64,000 nucleotides of DNA from Phycisphaerales bacterium (GTDB lineage: Bacteria > Planctomycetota > Phycisphaerae > Phycisphaerales > SM1A02): contig JAQWNP010000016.1 in assembly GCA_029268515.1 (NCBI GenBank), positions 186,001 through 250,000 of the forward strand, read 5' to 3'. Both the position numbers and the translations under genes were made by a program. This document shows, in pieces, positions 1-8,407 of this stretch. Each line of letters begins with the position of its first letter. Positions within the stretch are counted from its first letter, which is position 1. The notes beneath the pieces are model-generated. The model was given only the letters and a program-made list of their open reading frames with translations, searched no databases and was not told where the DNA came from.

Positions 1-608
1 AGTAGCGCGGCGACCCAAACACCGAAAGTTCGCTGCCAGCTCATAGAAATTTCTGGATAGCGATCCAAACCGCTCACGAGTACCTGCAAACCATCTTCCT
101 GGCTTTGAGTGATCAAACCTTCAGCTTTGGCTTGAACGATTTTTTGCTTTGCAGTCGTGGGATCAAGGGCCAATGCTGGGGGCAGCCCTACCTCTTTGAG
201 TGCTGCCTGGACGGGCATGATCTCCATACTGATATCACGCCACGTCGTCCATGGCGTCAGCTTGCTAATGATCTTGTCTTTACCAGATTCAACACCGGGA
301 TCTGTCTCGTCAGCCAAATTGACCCATACCGTCTCAGGTACATCTGATTCCGGAAGCAGCTGTGCCTCACCCGCATCCTTCGCTTTTTCCTCAGCATCCT
401 TCGCTTTGTCCTCACAAGACAAAGCCGCTGCTGATGCAGTCAACTGAAGAGCCGCACCCGCATCCTTCGCTTTGACCTCAACCTCGACAAACTCATAGTT
501 TGTGCCCGCGACATAAGTCAATGACATACCTGTGGTGAAAAATCGCCATCCCAAAGCGCCAATGCCAATCACGAATATCAGGGTCCAAATGAGCTTCTCT
601 TTTGTCAT
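1..608 (-). CDS. Membrane-anchored protein of the MutL/DUF6754 cluster, C-terminus outside window
   Basis: Partial gene: 202 codons are readable and the frame is still open at base 1. It starts with ATG at 608, overlapping the TGA of the preceding gene by 4 bp (ATGA), which suggests translational coupling. Residues about 6-23 form one hydrophobic segment (LIWTLIFVIGIGALGW), so a single-pass anchor or uncleaved signal is likely. Residues about 45-85 are an Ala/Lys/Glu/Asp-rich stretch with three near-identical heptads of the type (E)xKAKDA. The rest visible looks globular. I do not recognise the family. Position and overlap make it the last visible gene of the operon that starts near 7552. Confidence 0.75.
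   Translation of the reverse strand, partial: MTKEKLIWTLIFVIGIGALGWRFFTTGMSLTYVAGTNYEFVEVEVKAKDAGAALQLTASAAALSCEDKAKDAEEKAKDAGEAQLLPESDVPETVWVNLADETDPGVESGKDKIISKLTPWTTWRDISMEIMPVQAALKEVGLPPALALDPTTAKQKIVQAKAEGLITQSQEDGLQVLVSGLDRYPEISMSWQRTFGVWVAAL
373..480. repeat. Three 21-bp direct repeats inside a coding region
   Basis: Copies lie at 373-393, 394-414 and 460-480. All begin GCATCCTTCGCTTT on the plus strand and end CCTCA. Copies 1 and 2 are directly adjacent; copy 3 lies 45 bp further on. They are in frame with the minus-strand gene and encode EEKAKDA, EDKAKDA and EVKAKDA. The pattern fits in-frame tandem duplication of a heptad rather than a regulatory element. Confidence 0.85.
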
Positions 609-1462
609 CGCTCTTCACCTCGCCTTCGCCCGACGAAGTAGATGATGTTGCCCATGATGATCAATGCCACCATAAGCGCATGACCGACAAGCTGTGGCCC
701 CATCCGTTTCTTTGCTTCCTGAGCATCAGGATTGGCGGCAATCAATGGAAAATTTTCATCAAGTATCTGCTCGTATTCTGCCGCGCCCTTAATGGCGCCC
801 AGCAGACCAATCAGTTGATCAGGAATATAAGCCACAAGCTGTGTTGCCTGGACACCAGTGACGCCAGCAACAATCGGAATGTCATGTGGTGTCCCCGCAT
901 ACTGCACCCATTGCTTGGTACCCGGGTCACCCGCCGAAATACTGACAATCAAATCCATCTGCTGGATATTCTTGATTCCCTGGCACATCGGAATCTCGTC
1001 AAAGCTGGTGCCCTGCTGATCGGTGATGAAAAGCTTTTGCATGTCCGTAACGATGACCGTTATAACCGCTTCAGCACCTGGCTTAAAGCCAAGGTTGACG
1101 TAATCTTCGCCGTATTTGTAGTGCGGATATTCCTCCATCAGAATCCGCACACCGGCAACATCGATCATCGGCTCACCGAGCGGCCAAAGCGCCATGTAGT
1201 AGAGCTTGTGGTTTTTCTCAGCGCATTGCCGAGTGAATGCTTTCGCCATTGGCTGCAATTCACCCATCGAACCAGGGTCGTAGTCATACGCCATCAAGAT
1301 GCGGGATCCATCCGGAAGGTCCTCGATTGCATCATAAATATCCTGAACCATAGGCGACGTTTCTTCAGGAAACGTCAAGTTTGTAAGAATCGGTATAGCC
1401 ACAGCCAATCCCATTAGTAGGAAGACCCAGCGGCGATCGAGATTCTTAAGAAGCTTGTACAT
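605..1462 (-). CDS. Two-TM membrane protein of the MutL/DUF6754 cluster, unknown function
   Basis: 285 aa. It has a hydrophobic segment at residues about 12-27 and a second at about 258-277, followed by a basic tail (GRRRGEER). The ~230-residue middle is probably one soluble domain on the outer face if the N-terminal segment is an anchor. This region contains segments such as IVSISAGDPGTKQW and IPIVAGVTGVQATQL. I do not recognise a named family. It lies 30 bp after the preceding gene and overlaps the next by 4 bp. The two-anchor, large-loop design resembles a scaffold or sensor, but that is inference only. Confidence 0.8.
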   Translation of the reverse strand: MYKLLKNLDRRWVFLLMGLAVAIPILTNLTFPEETSPMVQDIYDAIEDLPDGSRILMAYDYDPGSMGELQPMAKAFTRQCAEKNHKLYYMALWPLGEPMIDVAGVRILMEEYPHYKYGEDYVNLGFKPGAEAVITVIVTDMQKLFITDQQGTSFDEIPMCQGIKNIQQMDLIVSISAGDPGTKQWVQYAGTPHDIPIVAGVTGVQATQLVAYIPDQLIGLLGAIKGAAEYEQILDENFPLIAANPDAQEAKKRMGPQLVGHALMVALIIMGNIIYFVGRRRGEER

Positions 1463-1492
1463 AAGTAGTTGGTCAGTGTGTTCCCAAGCTGA

Positions 1493-2236
1493 TTAGTCCT
1501 GTCCCAGATAAGAACGATCGACACCTAAGAGAATCTTGAGCGAGACAGACACCACGCCCAGCGCGATGCCAATGATGATCGCCCGGCCAGCACCCTTTGT
1601 CGGTCCGTCCAATGCAAGCCACTCGGTCAAACGGTCAAGTCGCATGGTCTTCCAGTCATCAACCGTCGAGGCGATGTTGAACCAATTACAGATATCAACC
1701 ATCGTTCCTGGCACCCAACCTGTGAGCCAAACACCTGCATAGGTACGCCCGAGGAGCACGATAAAAGCAGTCAAAAGCAGCAGTGTGGCCTCAAAGTTCT
1801 TGGCTCTAAAGGCTCGGAATGCCGCTGATGCAACATAGAACGCCAGCATGGCAAACATCGTCGACGTCAGCGGATAAATCACATATTGGTAAATCCACCA
1901 GAAGCTTGCACCCTCTTCAAGATAGTTGCCGCCCCAAGCAAAGTCAGGGTACTTCGGATTCGGGTGCACACCGACTTGAAGTAAGCCAATAACCAACGTC
2001 ACCACAAAGCTAACGATGATAATGACCGAGTACATCCAACCAGCACGTTGGCCAGAGATCTTCTCTAAATGCAGTTTGAGTAAGTTCCCGCCACCGAGAA
2101 CAAATGCTCCGACAGCTAAAATGTCGAACCAAATCATTCCCTTCTCACCCCACTCCTCCGTATAAGGAATGAAGGTCGATAGGATAACAACGAACCCAGC
2201 AACAATAGCAATCATAAGTGGGACGGTGCGCTTCAT
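1493..2236 (-). CDS. Polytopic inner-membrane protein of the MutL/DUF6754 cluster
   Basis: 247 aa with about six hydrophobic segments, near residues 5-23, 36-52, 68-90, 118-140, 150-170 and 215-237. A Trp-rich loop follows the third segment, and a conserved-looking stretch with NWFN precedes the last. No transporter or enzyme motif is visible. It overlaps the DUF6754 gene by 4 bp (ATGA at 2233-2236), so the two are likely translated together and may form one membrane complex. I do not recognise a named family. Confidence 0.8.
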   Translation of the reverse strand: MKRTVPLMIAIVAGFVVILSTFIPYTEEWGEKGMIWFDILAVGAFVLGGGNLLKLHLEKISGQRAGWMYSVIIIVSFVVTLVIGLLQVGVHPNPKYPDFAWGGNYLEEGASFWWIYQYVIYPLTSTMFAMLAFYVASAAFRAFRAKNFEATLLLLTAFIVLLGRTYAGVWLTGWVPGTMVDICNWFNIASTVDDWKTMRLDRLTEWLALDGPTKGAGRAIIIGIALGVVSVSLKILLGVDRSYLGQD

Positions 2237-3612
2237 GCGTCAATGCCTCCACTCTCAAGTGCATTGGTTTTCAACTCATAATCTTGTTGATCCTGCAAGA
2301 TCTGTTCAAACCACTCAGCAGTTCCTGCCTCCATTGATGTCATGGTCAAACCACTACTACCCAGAATATTGTCACTGATGTATTCACGAACATCCGTGAT
2401 ATCAGTGGAATCAGTCCAGATGAGCTCAAGTGTGGCAAAGACCACACCAATGATAATGAGTCCGCCACCCAACAATTTTCCAAGATCCTGGCCCTTAAGT
2501 GAACCAAGCTGCTGAGGATCGCCAGAAAGATATGCACTGGCTGCAAAAAACTCTTCACCAATGAGCGTGTAATCACAGGCCGCCACGAAGAAGGGCAGCT
2601 GTGATGGCATGGCTGTACCAGCCACTTGGATAGCGCCAATATGATTGCCCGTCTCTGCCAGAATCAGAGACTCGGCATAAAACGCACCCATGTAAATACA
2701 GGCCGCAGGCTTTTCTCGCACCATGAAGCCAGTCACACCTGCCACATAACCGAATTGCTCATCGGTCAGATAGTAAATGCGATCTTCTTGATAGGCATCT
2801 GGCCGCCCCGCCGACAAATAAGCTTCTTGGACAGTTTCGCGTGCCGTCGTCATAACCAGTGCACGAGCTGTCGGCACTTCAAGTGTAGCGCCGTACTCAG
2901 CTGCCGTTTTAGCAACACGCGAAAGTACCGTGAGGCCCGCCAACGTCTGAATATCGTTGATATCGAGAATGCCGTTAATAAACAGGATTGGCCGGCCCAT
3001 CTCGGTGGCTCGCCCAACCGCTTCATCGACTGCACTCAGGCCCGCGATCTCGCGAACTTTCAACTTCCGTCCCGAACGGGCAATCCTGATATACGTAATG
3101 ATGCAGCCACTAATGATAAGTAGCATGATGCCCATCCAAGCCTTCTCATAGTCAAACCACTGCATGACTGCAGCGACCGGATAGTCCATCGTCGTCATCG
3201 CCGAGACATTGCCGCCAGGGCTCATCGCGGCAACACCGTACCGGTATGACACACCTTCCTTCACATTACTATCGGTGTATGAGTTGACCCCATACGTTTG
3301 GCTACCAACCTTTACAAAGTCGTCATCGCAATCTGCCAAGCGACGGTAGATGAGGTAATCCTTGACTTGTGATGGTGAATCCGTATTGAGATCAGGCATT
3401 GCACTGGCTGAAGGATCATTCGGTGAAAGCGACCAGTAAACCTCAATGGCCTCGCCTTTGTCACCTTCCTTATCAACCGCGTTAATTTTTTCAGGCGGCG
3501 CCGGAATTCCACCTGCTGGACTCTGAGCCTGCGCTATATCACGCGGCATCAAAAGCATGACCAGCATCAAAGCGGCCAGTGCAGGCAGAGGCAAGATAAA
3601 CCGAGTCTTCAT
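2233..3612 (-). CDS. Secreted FN3-like plus DUF6754 membrane protein
   Basis: 459 aa. A signal peptide covers residues 1-29 (cleavage near AQA-QS). Residues ~38-145 look like a fibronectin type III domain, with YWSLSPND early and DYLIYRR and YRYGVAAMSPGG in the later strands. A TM helix lies at about 158-176. The next ~200 residues match my memory of DUF6754: GRPILFINGILDINDIQTLA, a Gly/Ala-rich middle, and GNHIGAIQVAGTAMPSQLP. A second TM is near residues 378-398 (GGGLIIIGVVFATLELIW), followed by an acidic tail. This architecture suggests an outward domain tethered to a cytoplasmic or membrane-apposed module. The function is unknown. It lies 74 bp downstream of the barrel-sandwich gene. Confidence 0.8.
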   Translation of the reverse strand: MKTRFILPLPALAALMLVMLLMPRDIAQAQSPAGGIPAPPEKINAVDKEGDKGEAIEVYWSLSPNDPSASAMPDLNTDSPSQVKDYLIYRRLADCDDDFVKVGSQTYGVNSYTDSNVKEGVSYRYGVAAMSPGGNVSAMTTMDYPVAAVMQWFDYEKAWMGIMLLIISGCIITYIRIARSGRKLKVREIAGLSAVDEAVGRATEMGRPILFINGILDINDIQTLAGLTVLSRVAKTAAEYGATLEVPTARALVMTTARETVQEAYLSAGRPDAYQEDRIYYLTDEQFGYVAGVTGFMVREKPAACIYMGAFYAESLILAETGNHIGAIQVAGTAMPSQLPFFVAACDYTLIGEEFFAASAYLSGDPQQLGSLKGQDLGKLLGGGLIIIGVVFATLELIWTDSTDITDVREYISDNILGSSGLTMTSMEAGTAEWFEQILQDQQDYELKTNALESGGIDA

Positions 3613-3686
3613 CCGTGGGGGGCTCTATAAGCGAGGGGAAAATTCAATCGGTCAATGCACAGTCTAGTCAATCGGTTCAAGGCGTC

Positions 3687-4814
3687 TTAGCCCTCGATCA
3701 ATTCCACATTCGCTCGTGGAATAACAACACTCTCCCCGGAATCGAGTTTGACTTCAAGTACCCGCGCCTTTGACCCGGAGCCAAGCACTGCTGGCTGGGG
3801 TGGCAAACCAGCCACTTGACCGATCTCACCAAAGTAGGGATCGCGAATAATTCGGACCGGACGTCCCATGGCCAGAAGCCCCTCAACGCCCTCTTCTACC
3901 CCACCTTGAGGGCTCTCATCGGGCTTTAAAGGCACAATAATCTCCGGCCGCATCACGCCAGCCCGGATCTGAGTGGCCCCATTGACTGAAGCCTGGCGTC
4001 CTTCTCGAGCCTGGAGTAACTCAAAACTCCTCTTGGCCATGGCAATATCACCAAAGCCCTCAGTGATGACAATGGTGATGCCCTTTCGCTCTGAGCCTGT
4101 GATCGCGACACCCAGGTCGTAGCCGAGAAAGTCCTTCAGATCTTGGTCATCGATTCCCCCAGAAACAATGGCAGCGGCCCCGATGGCGACAGCCCGTTCA
4201 ATCGCGGCATCCGTCACTTGACCTCCGCCAACCACAATGCAGTCTTTCATATCGGCTTTGATCAGATCTTCTGTCAGGACTTCATCATGCCGCTCACATG
4301 CCATCCTGATGTTCCCGCTGGTCTCACCACCGATGCCAAAGATGCCTTGCATATAGGTGCCCTGCGTTTCAATGACACAGCCTTCTTTCGGCAGCACCTC
4401 AAGAATACGGCCTGAAACATAGGCCCGAACCTGAATCGGAATCGCTGGACCGCGAAGAATCAGCTGACCGGTGATCTCAGAAACAGTCTCAATGGTTCCA
4501 GAATATGGAGAAACCTGTGATTTCTTCATCATCCCGAAGATGCCCTTGGTCTGAGCAAGAAGCTCCCCCTTCTCAATGGCATCACCCTCTTTTTTAACCA
4601 GGCATTCTGGAACATCTGCTGGTGGCAGTGAAAGCAGATTGGCCATATTAATTGGGTACACATCACCTGGCATTGCTGTTTGCGCCACGATGTCATTGGC
4701 ATCAACAGTTTGGCCAACTTCCACAAGCACGTCGCCCTGAATTGGAAGCATTCGCTTGCATTGATGTGTCAGCCAACGACTGACTTTAAGTCCTGGTGTA
4801 TAGGCATGTGCCAT
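3687..4814 (-). CDS. Barrel-sandwich/KOW-like protein partnered with MutL-like ATPase
   Basis: 375 aa, no signal or TM. The first ~140 residues contain two segments typical of barrel-sandwich hybrid folds (GDVLVEVGQTVDANDIVA and VKKEGDAIEKGELLAQ). These look like lipoyl or HlyD-type half-motifs but have no biotinylated or lipoylated lysine motif. The middle (about 180-300) looks alpha/beta with Gly-rich turns (DCIVVGGGQVTDAAIERA, AAIVSGGIDD). The last ~60 residues (GRPVRIIRDPYFGEIGQVAG ... VIPRANVELIEG) look like a KOW/NusG-type beta barrel. It lies 35 bp after the MutL-like gene. The function is unknown; I infer an adaptor that works with the ATPase. Confidence 0.75.
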   Translation of the reverse strand: MAHAYTPGLKVSRWLTHQCKRMLPIQGDVLVEVGQTVDANDIVAQTAMPGDVYPINMANLLSLPPADVPECLVKKEGDAIEKGELLAQTKGIFGMMKKSQVSPYSGTIETVSEITGQLILRGPAIPIQVRAYVSGRILEVLPKEGCVIETQGTYMQGIFGIGGETSGNIRMACERHDEVLTEDLIKADMKDCIVVGGGQVTDAAIERAVAIGAAAIVSGGIDDQDLKDFLGYDLGVAITGSERKGITIVITEGFGDIAMAKRSFELLQAREGRQASVNGATQIRAGVMRPEIIVPLKPDESPQGGVEEGVEGLLAMGRPVRIIRDPYFGEIGQVAGLPPQPAVLGSGSKARVLEVKLDSGESVVIPRANVELIEG

Positions 4815-4849
4815 GTCAAACTAACTCCTGGCGTCAAACAATTTGTAAC

Positions 4850-6709
4850 TCAAACCGTTGCTGCAATAGTCTCATCTACCTTTGGATAGAGCTCAAGCTC
4901 CTTCACCCAAGCCCCAATTGCGGCCTTACAGGCTTCGCGTTCCTCTGGCAGCGCGAGCGGCCGGCCACGCCCATCGAGTATCAAGCCGACGGAGCCGCCA
5001 CGAACTTCAGCGGTCATTTTCTTCCCTGGCCCGGCGCCAAGATCAAATCCACGAGCAGGATCACAAGTAATTGTGGCCGTTTGATCCTGGCCCATACGAA
5101 TCAATTCAAGATCGCCAAAGTTCATCTCACCAGAAGCCTGTATACCATCGCCCTGTAGCTCCCAGCTGAAACACTTCTTGCCGGGCTTGCCGATGCCCTT
5201 AGCTGACACATTGGTACCGAGATAGACCAGGCAATCTCGATCAAACACCTCCATGGCTGCCTTGGGATGCACTGCGGCGAGAACACCGAGGTGAGGCATC
5301 ATGAAAATCGAATCTTTGGCCAGTTTGGTGACGCCCTCAGGTTCAAATGCATCAACCAACATCATCGCCGTCTGTTCCATGCATGGGGCATGACTTAGTA
5401 CGCCGCCAGAAGCCACTAATAAATTCAGCGCCATGTTGTCGACAATTGTTTGGCCGCCAACCTGCTGACTGAACGTATCACCAACCGTACGCTGCTGCTG
5501 GACACCTTTGAGTGTGGTCGCAAACTCTTTGTGCTGTTGATAGGCCAAACGCAGTGCTTCGCGAGCCACTGCTTGCTCAAAGACCAATGCCTCATGAGAT
5601 TGAGGAATCGTCGTTGGCCGAATCATCTTGTTCTTGACCCGATTGCGTAGTTCACGTTCATTCATATCGAAATGAACCCAACGCAGCACACTTGCCATCG
5701 TGGCCTCAGCGCAGACATTCGAGATTGAATAACTCATGCCGAGATTGGCACTCACAGTACGGTTAAACGTCTTATCAAAGACACTAAAGACGTCTGTGGT
5801 CGCCCCACCGATATCCACGCCCACAACATTAATGTCCTGATCTTTCGCAATCTGCTGCAAAATATCACCCACGGCACCAGGCGTTGGCATGATGGGCGCG
5901 TCTGTCCACTCCATTAGCCTGTCATAACCAGGCGCATGGGCCATGACATGTTCCAGGAAGACGTCATGAATCTTATCTCGTGCTGGGCCTAGATTCTCGC
6001 GTTCGAGCACTGGTCGCAAATTATCAACCATCTCTAAGTCGATCCATCCCTCATCCAGGACATCGCCAACCTGATCGCGAGCAGCTGAGTTCCCCGCATA
6101 GATAATTGGCATTTCATACTCACTACCAAAACGAGGCTGGGGACGAGCTGGCGCAATCAACTCCGCAAGCTCAACAACCTTCTCAGTAGTGCCTCCATCA
6201 GTACCCCCAGAAAGCAGGATCATGTCTGGACGAAGTTCGCGAATGCGCTGAATCTGCTCGTGGGGACGACGTTTATCATTTGACGAAATGACATCCATCA
6301 CAATGGCGCCTGCGCCTAACGCGGCGCGCTTCGCACTGGCAGCAGTCATCTCAGCAATCACACCGGCAACCATCATCTGGAGCCCGCCGCCAGCACTTGA
6401 TGTTGAGATATAGATATCACAACCTTCCGTATCTGTTGCTGGCTGAATAATGCGACCGTTGTCATCGACTAATTTGCGATCCGCCAACTCGCCAACCTCA
6501 GTAATTGCATTGACGGCACCAATGGTGACATCCGCAAAAGGTTGCTCAACAGTTGTTGGGGCTTCACCTCGTTGGGTCTGACGATAGACACCATCGATGA
6601 GCTCGATAAAAACTGCCTTCGTCGTAGTACTACCACAGTCGGTGGCAAGAATAATCTTGACCTTGTCTGTATCAATCTTGATTGTTTCGTGGGACGTTGC
6701 CTGCGACAT
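4850..6709 (-). CDS. MutL-like ASKHA-fold ATPase (glutamate mutase L family)
   Basis: 619 aa. Two phosphate-binding motifs of the actin/Hsp70/hexokinase superfamily are visible: phosphate 1 at residues ~20-37 (LATDCGSTTTKAVF) and phosphate 2 at ~295-310 (GVDIGGATTDVF). Further Gly motifs are STSSAGGGLQ (about 102-111) and LLSGGTDGG (about 165-173). This matches the family annotated as glutamate mutase L, which accompanies B12-dependent glutamate mutase in clostridia. No mutase subunit (GlmS/GlmE) is in this window, so the mutase label probably does not describe its role. The start overlaps the preceding 140-aa gene by 38 bp. The neighbours are all membrane or adaptor proteins, which suggests an ATPase acting on a membrane assembly. 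Confidence 0.85.
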   Translation of the reverse strand: MSQATSHETIKIDTDKVKIILATDCGSTTTKAVFIELIDGVYRQTQRGEAPTTVEQPFADVTIGAVNAITEVGELADRKLVDDNGRIIQPATDTEGCDIYISTSSAGGGLQMMVAGVIAEMTAASAKRAALGAGAIVMDVISSNDKRRPHEQIQRIRELRPDMILLSGGTDGGTTEKVVELAELIAPARPQPRFGSEYEMPIIYAGNSAARDQVGDVLDEGWIDLEMVDNLRPVLERENLGPARDKIHDVFLEHVMAHAPGYDRLMEWTDAPIMPTPGAVGDILQQIAKDQDINVVGVDIGGATTDVFSVFDKTFNRTVSANLGMSYSISNVCAEATMASVLRWVHFDMNERELRNRVKNKMIRPTTIPQSHEALVFEQAVAREALRLAYQQHKEFATTLKGVQQQRTVGDTFSQQVGGQTIVDNMALNLLVASGGVLSHAPCMEQTAMMLVDAFEPEGVTKLAKDSIFMMPHLGVLAAVHPKAAMEVFDRDCLVYLGTNVSAKGIGKPGKKCFSWELQGDGIQASGEMNFGDLELIRMGQDQTATITCDPARGFDLGAGPGKKMTAEVRGGSVGLILDGRGRPLALPEEREACKAAIGAWVKELELYPKVDETIAATV

Positions 6710-7094
6710 CGTCGTCCTTTCCTTGGGAATGCTGAACTACTGAAACCTGGTCCTGATGAACACTTGAACCGGCTTCCTCTGACTCTACTATTGCCTCGAT
6801 CTCCTCAAGCCGCATAAGAATGTACTCAAACGCCCCGCGATGTTCGACAAATTCGGCAAAATGGCGGAGCCCCTCTGTATCTGTGACGGTAGCCAGGATC
6901 GGCCGAAAAAAGTGCATCGCCTGCGAACTAAGATAGTTCAGAGGACGACTCATCTGCAGTGCCACGATAGCGGGTGTTGTCATCCGACGACTCACCACCG
7001 CTCGGCAAACTTTGTCAATCACCTTGCGCTGTGGCTCTGTTGGCTCCTGGGGGCCGGGCGGATCCACCGCAAAGGCATTCTTGATCCAGCTCAT
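6672..7094 (-). CDS. 140-aa cytoplasmic protein of the MutL/DUF6754 cluster
   Basis: 140 aa, soluble, predicted mostly helical. The N-terminal Pro-rich stretch (DPPGPQEPTEPQR) is followed by a hydrophobic-patterned helical core (residues ~22-100, with PLNYLSSQAMHFFRPILAT and EYILMRLEEIEAIVE). The C-terminus is acidic/polar and probably disordered. It overlaps the upstream PH-like gene by 4 bp (ATGA) and the downstream MutL-like gene by 38 bp, so it is almost certainly co-expressed with them. No recognisable family. A small adaptor is one possibility. Confidence 0.7.
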   Translation of the reverse strand: MSWIKNAFAVDPPGPQEPTEPQRKVIDKVCRAVVSRRMTTPAIVALQMSRPLNYLSSQAMHFFRPILATVTDTEGLRHFAEFVEHRGAFEYILMRLEEIEAIVESEEAGSSVHQDQVSVVQHSQGKDDDVAGNVPRNNQD

Positions 7095-7552
7095 GCCGGC
7101 TGCTCCTGCATGTAGCTTTTGATCATGGACACAATGGGTTCCCTCTTGTTTGGAAAAACCAAGTGCAATCCAGAAAATGCATCAAATCGACTCCGACGCG
7201 ATCGCGTTGATAAGAATCCACCAGCATCATCATGCACAAAACGCCGCAGCTGTCGCCATTGATAGCGCTTTCGTGTCATCGGAAAGACAGCAGTGATACC
7301 GCGCTGATCAATGGTGAAAGTGCTTGGAAAGAAGAATCTATTCAGGCTCAAGATCAGGATTACAACAGCGCCCAGTCCAACCCATGGGGCCCAGGATGGT
7401 GAATCAACCCATGTTGCAATCAACCAACCAGCGCAAACAATCACCACGAGCGCGACCATGGCTGCCACCCAACGCTGCCGCGCGGGATGAACCTTCCAGG
7501 TATACGCATTTTTCTCAATTACATCCATAAGCACATTTCGATCCAGGACCAC
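7091..7552 (-). CDS. Two-TM protein with PH-like C-terminal domain
   Basis: 153 aa. There are two hydrophobic helices at about 29-48 and 54-71. A short beta-rich domain follows (STFTIDQRGITAVFPMTRKR, YQWRQLRRFVHDDAGGFLS), similar in layout to bacterial PH/YcxB-like domains found after a TM hairpin. A second ATG eight codons in could be the true start. It is the first gene of the cluster running to base 1 and is separated from birA by 84 bp. The PH-like call is tentative. Confidence 0.65.
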   Translation of the reverse strand: MVLDRNVLMDVIEKNAYTWKVHPARQRWVAAMVALVVIVCAGWLIATWVDSPSWAPWVGLGAVVILILSLNRFFFPSTFTIDQRGITAVFPMTRKRYQWRQLRRFVHDDAGGFLSTRSRRSRFDAFSGLHLVFPNKREPIVSMIKSYMQEQPA

Positions 7553-7636
7553 CGGGCTGCTCGGGCGCTTGACGTGGCCGCGTAGTTTAGCAACTTACGT
7601 TTCATGTCGGGCCAGAAATGGGTTTGGAGCACAGGT

Positions 7637-8407
7637 TTATATGGATGCGATGGTGGCGGTCGCCGACTCCAACTCCAGCACCCTGCCATCACTGATCAAT
7701 CGCAGTGTCCCAGTGGGATCTGTGGCTTCTACGATGCCCTGATGCTGTTGCTTACCGGAAGTGACGGTGACCTGCTGGCCCCGCAGCGCATCACGGTTCC
7801 CCCATTGCTCACGAAGCGATCCCAATGATGCATCCAGTTGTTGATCCAGCTCGATGAGCAGACGCTGGCAAACGCTGATGCGGTCGACTTCATAGCCCAT
7901 CTGTCTCAAACTGACCGCTCGTTGAGCGACTGGCTCAGGCCAAGTTGATTGACCGACATTGATACCAATGCCAACAATCGCCACTTCACTCGTTCGTTCG
8001 ATCAGAATGCCCGCCAGCTTACGACCAACTGATGACGTCTCAGAAGCTGCGGCGACTAATACATCGTTGGGCCACTTCAGTGAGATTGGCATGTCTATGA
8101 ATGACTCCAATGCCATCGCTGTCGCAATTGGCGCGGCAAGTGGTAGAACACCGCGCGGATCATCTAAAACAACACTCAGTGCAACACCATGCTCTTCTGT
8201 GTCCAACCAGGTACGCCCTAACCGACCTCGCCCAGACTTCTGACGACCAGTTGCAACAACCAGACCAGGTTCCAACCCCAGACGTCGACAGGCATCCTGA
8301 GTTGAATCTGTTTCAGCAAGAACAACCACACGATTCAAATGCACGCTGTTGGCAGTAACCGCTTCGAGCATGTCCGCCCATTGATCGAGTGGCGTGAGCG
8401 CTGGCAT
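7637..8407 (-). CDS. birA: Biotin--[acetyl-CoA-carboxylase] ligase
   Basis: 256 aa, without the N-terminal HTH of regulatory BirA (a group I ligase). It activates biotin as biotinyl-AMP and transfers it to the carrier-protein lysine. Visible motifs are the early TDSTQ (residues ~33-37), the adenylate-binding loop GRGRLGRTW (about 59-67), KWPNDVLV (about 111-118) with the conserved Lys, and KLAGIL followed by GIGINVGQ. The short C-terminal SH3-like domain is present (GTLRLISDGRVLELESATAT). Its ATG overlaps the stop of nadC by one base (TAATG), suggesting coupling. Without the HTH it is probably not a biotin-operon repressor. Confidence 0.93.
   Translation of the reverse strand: MPALTPLDQWADMLEAVTANSVHLNRVVVLAETDSTQDACRRLGLEPGLVVATGRQKSGRGRLGRTWLDTEEHGVALSVVLDDPRGVLPLAAPIATAMALESFIDMPISLKWPNDVLVAAASETSSVGRKLAGILIERTSEVAIVGIGINVGQSTWPEPVAQRAVSLRQMGYEVDRISVCQRLLIELDQQLDASLGSLREQWGNRDALRGQQVTVTSGKQQHQGIVEATDPTGTLRLISDGRVLELESATATIASI

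Noticed and set aside
373-480. CRISPR-like array of 21-bp repeats
   Set aside because: The spacers are 0 and 45 bp, repeats are in frame and inside a gene, and there are no cas genes.
602-1417. Plus-strand open frame of 271 aa opposite the 285-aa membrane protein
   Set aside because: It mirrors the minus-strand gene, has no ribosome-binding site and no plausible fold; all genes around it run minus.
2626-3123. Plus-strand open frame of 165 aa opposite the DUF6754 gene
   Set aside because: Shadow of the real gene; composition unlike a protein.
4850-6709. Naming the ATPase glutamate mutase L by function
   Set aside because: No glutamate mutase genes are in the window; only the fold and family can be supported.
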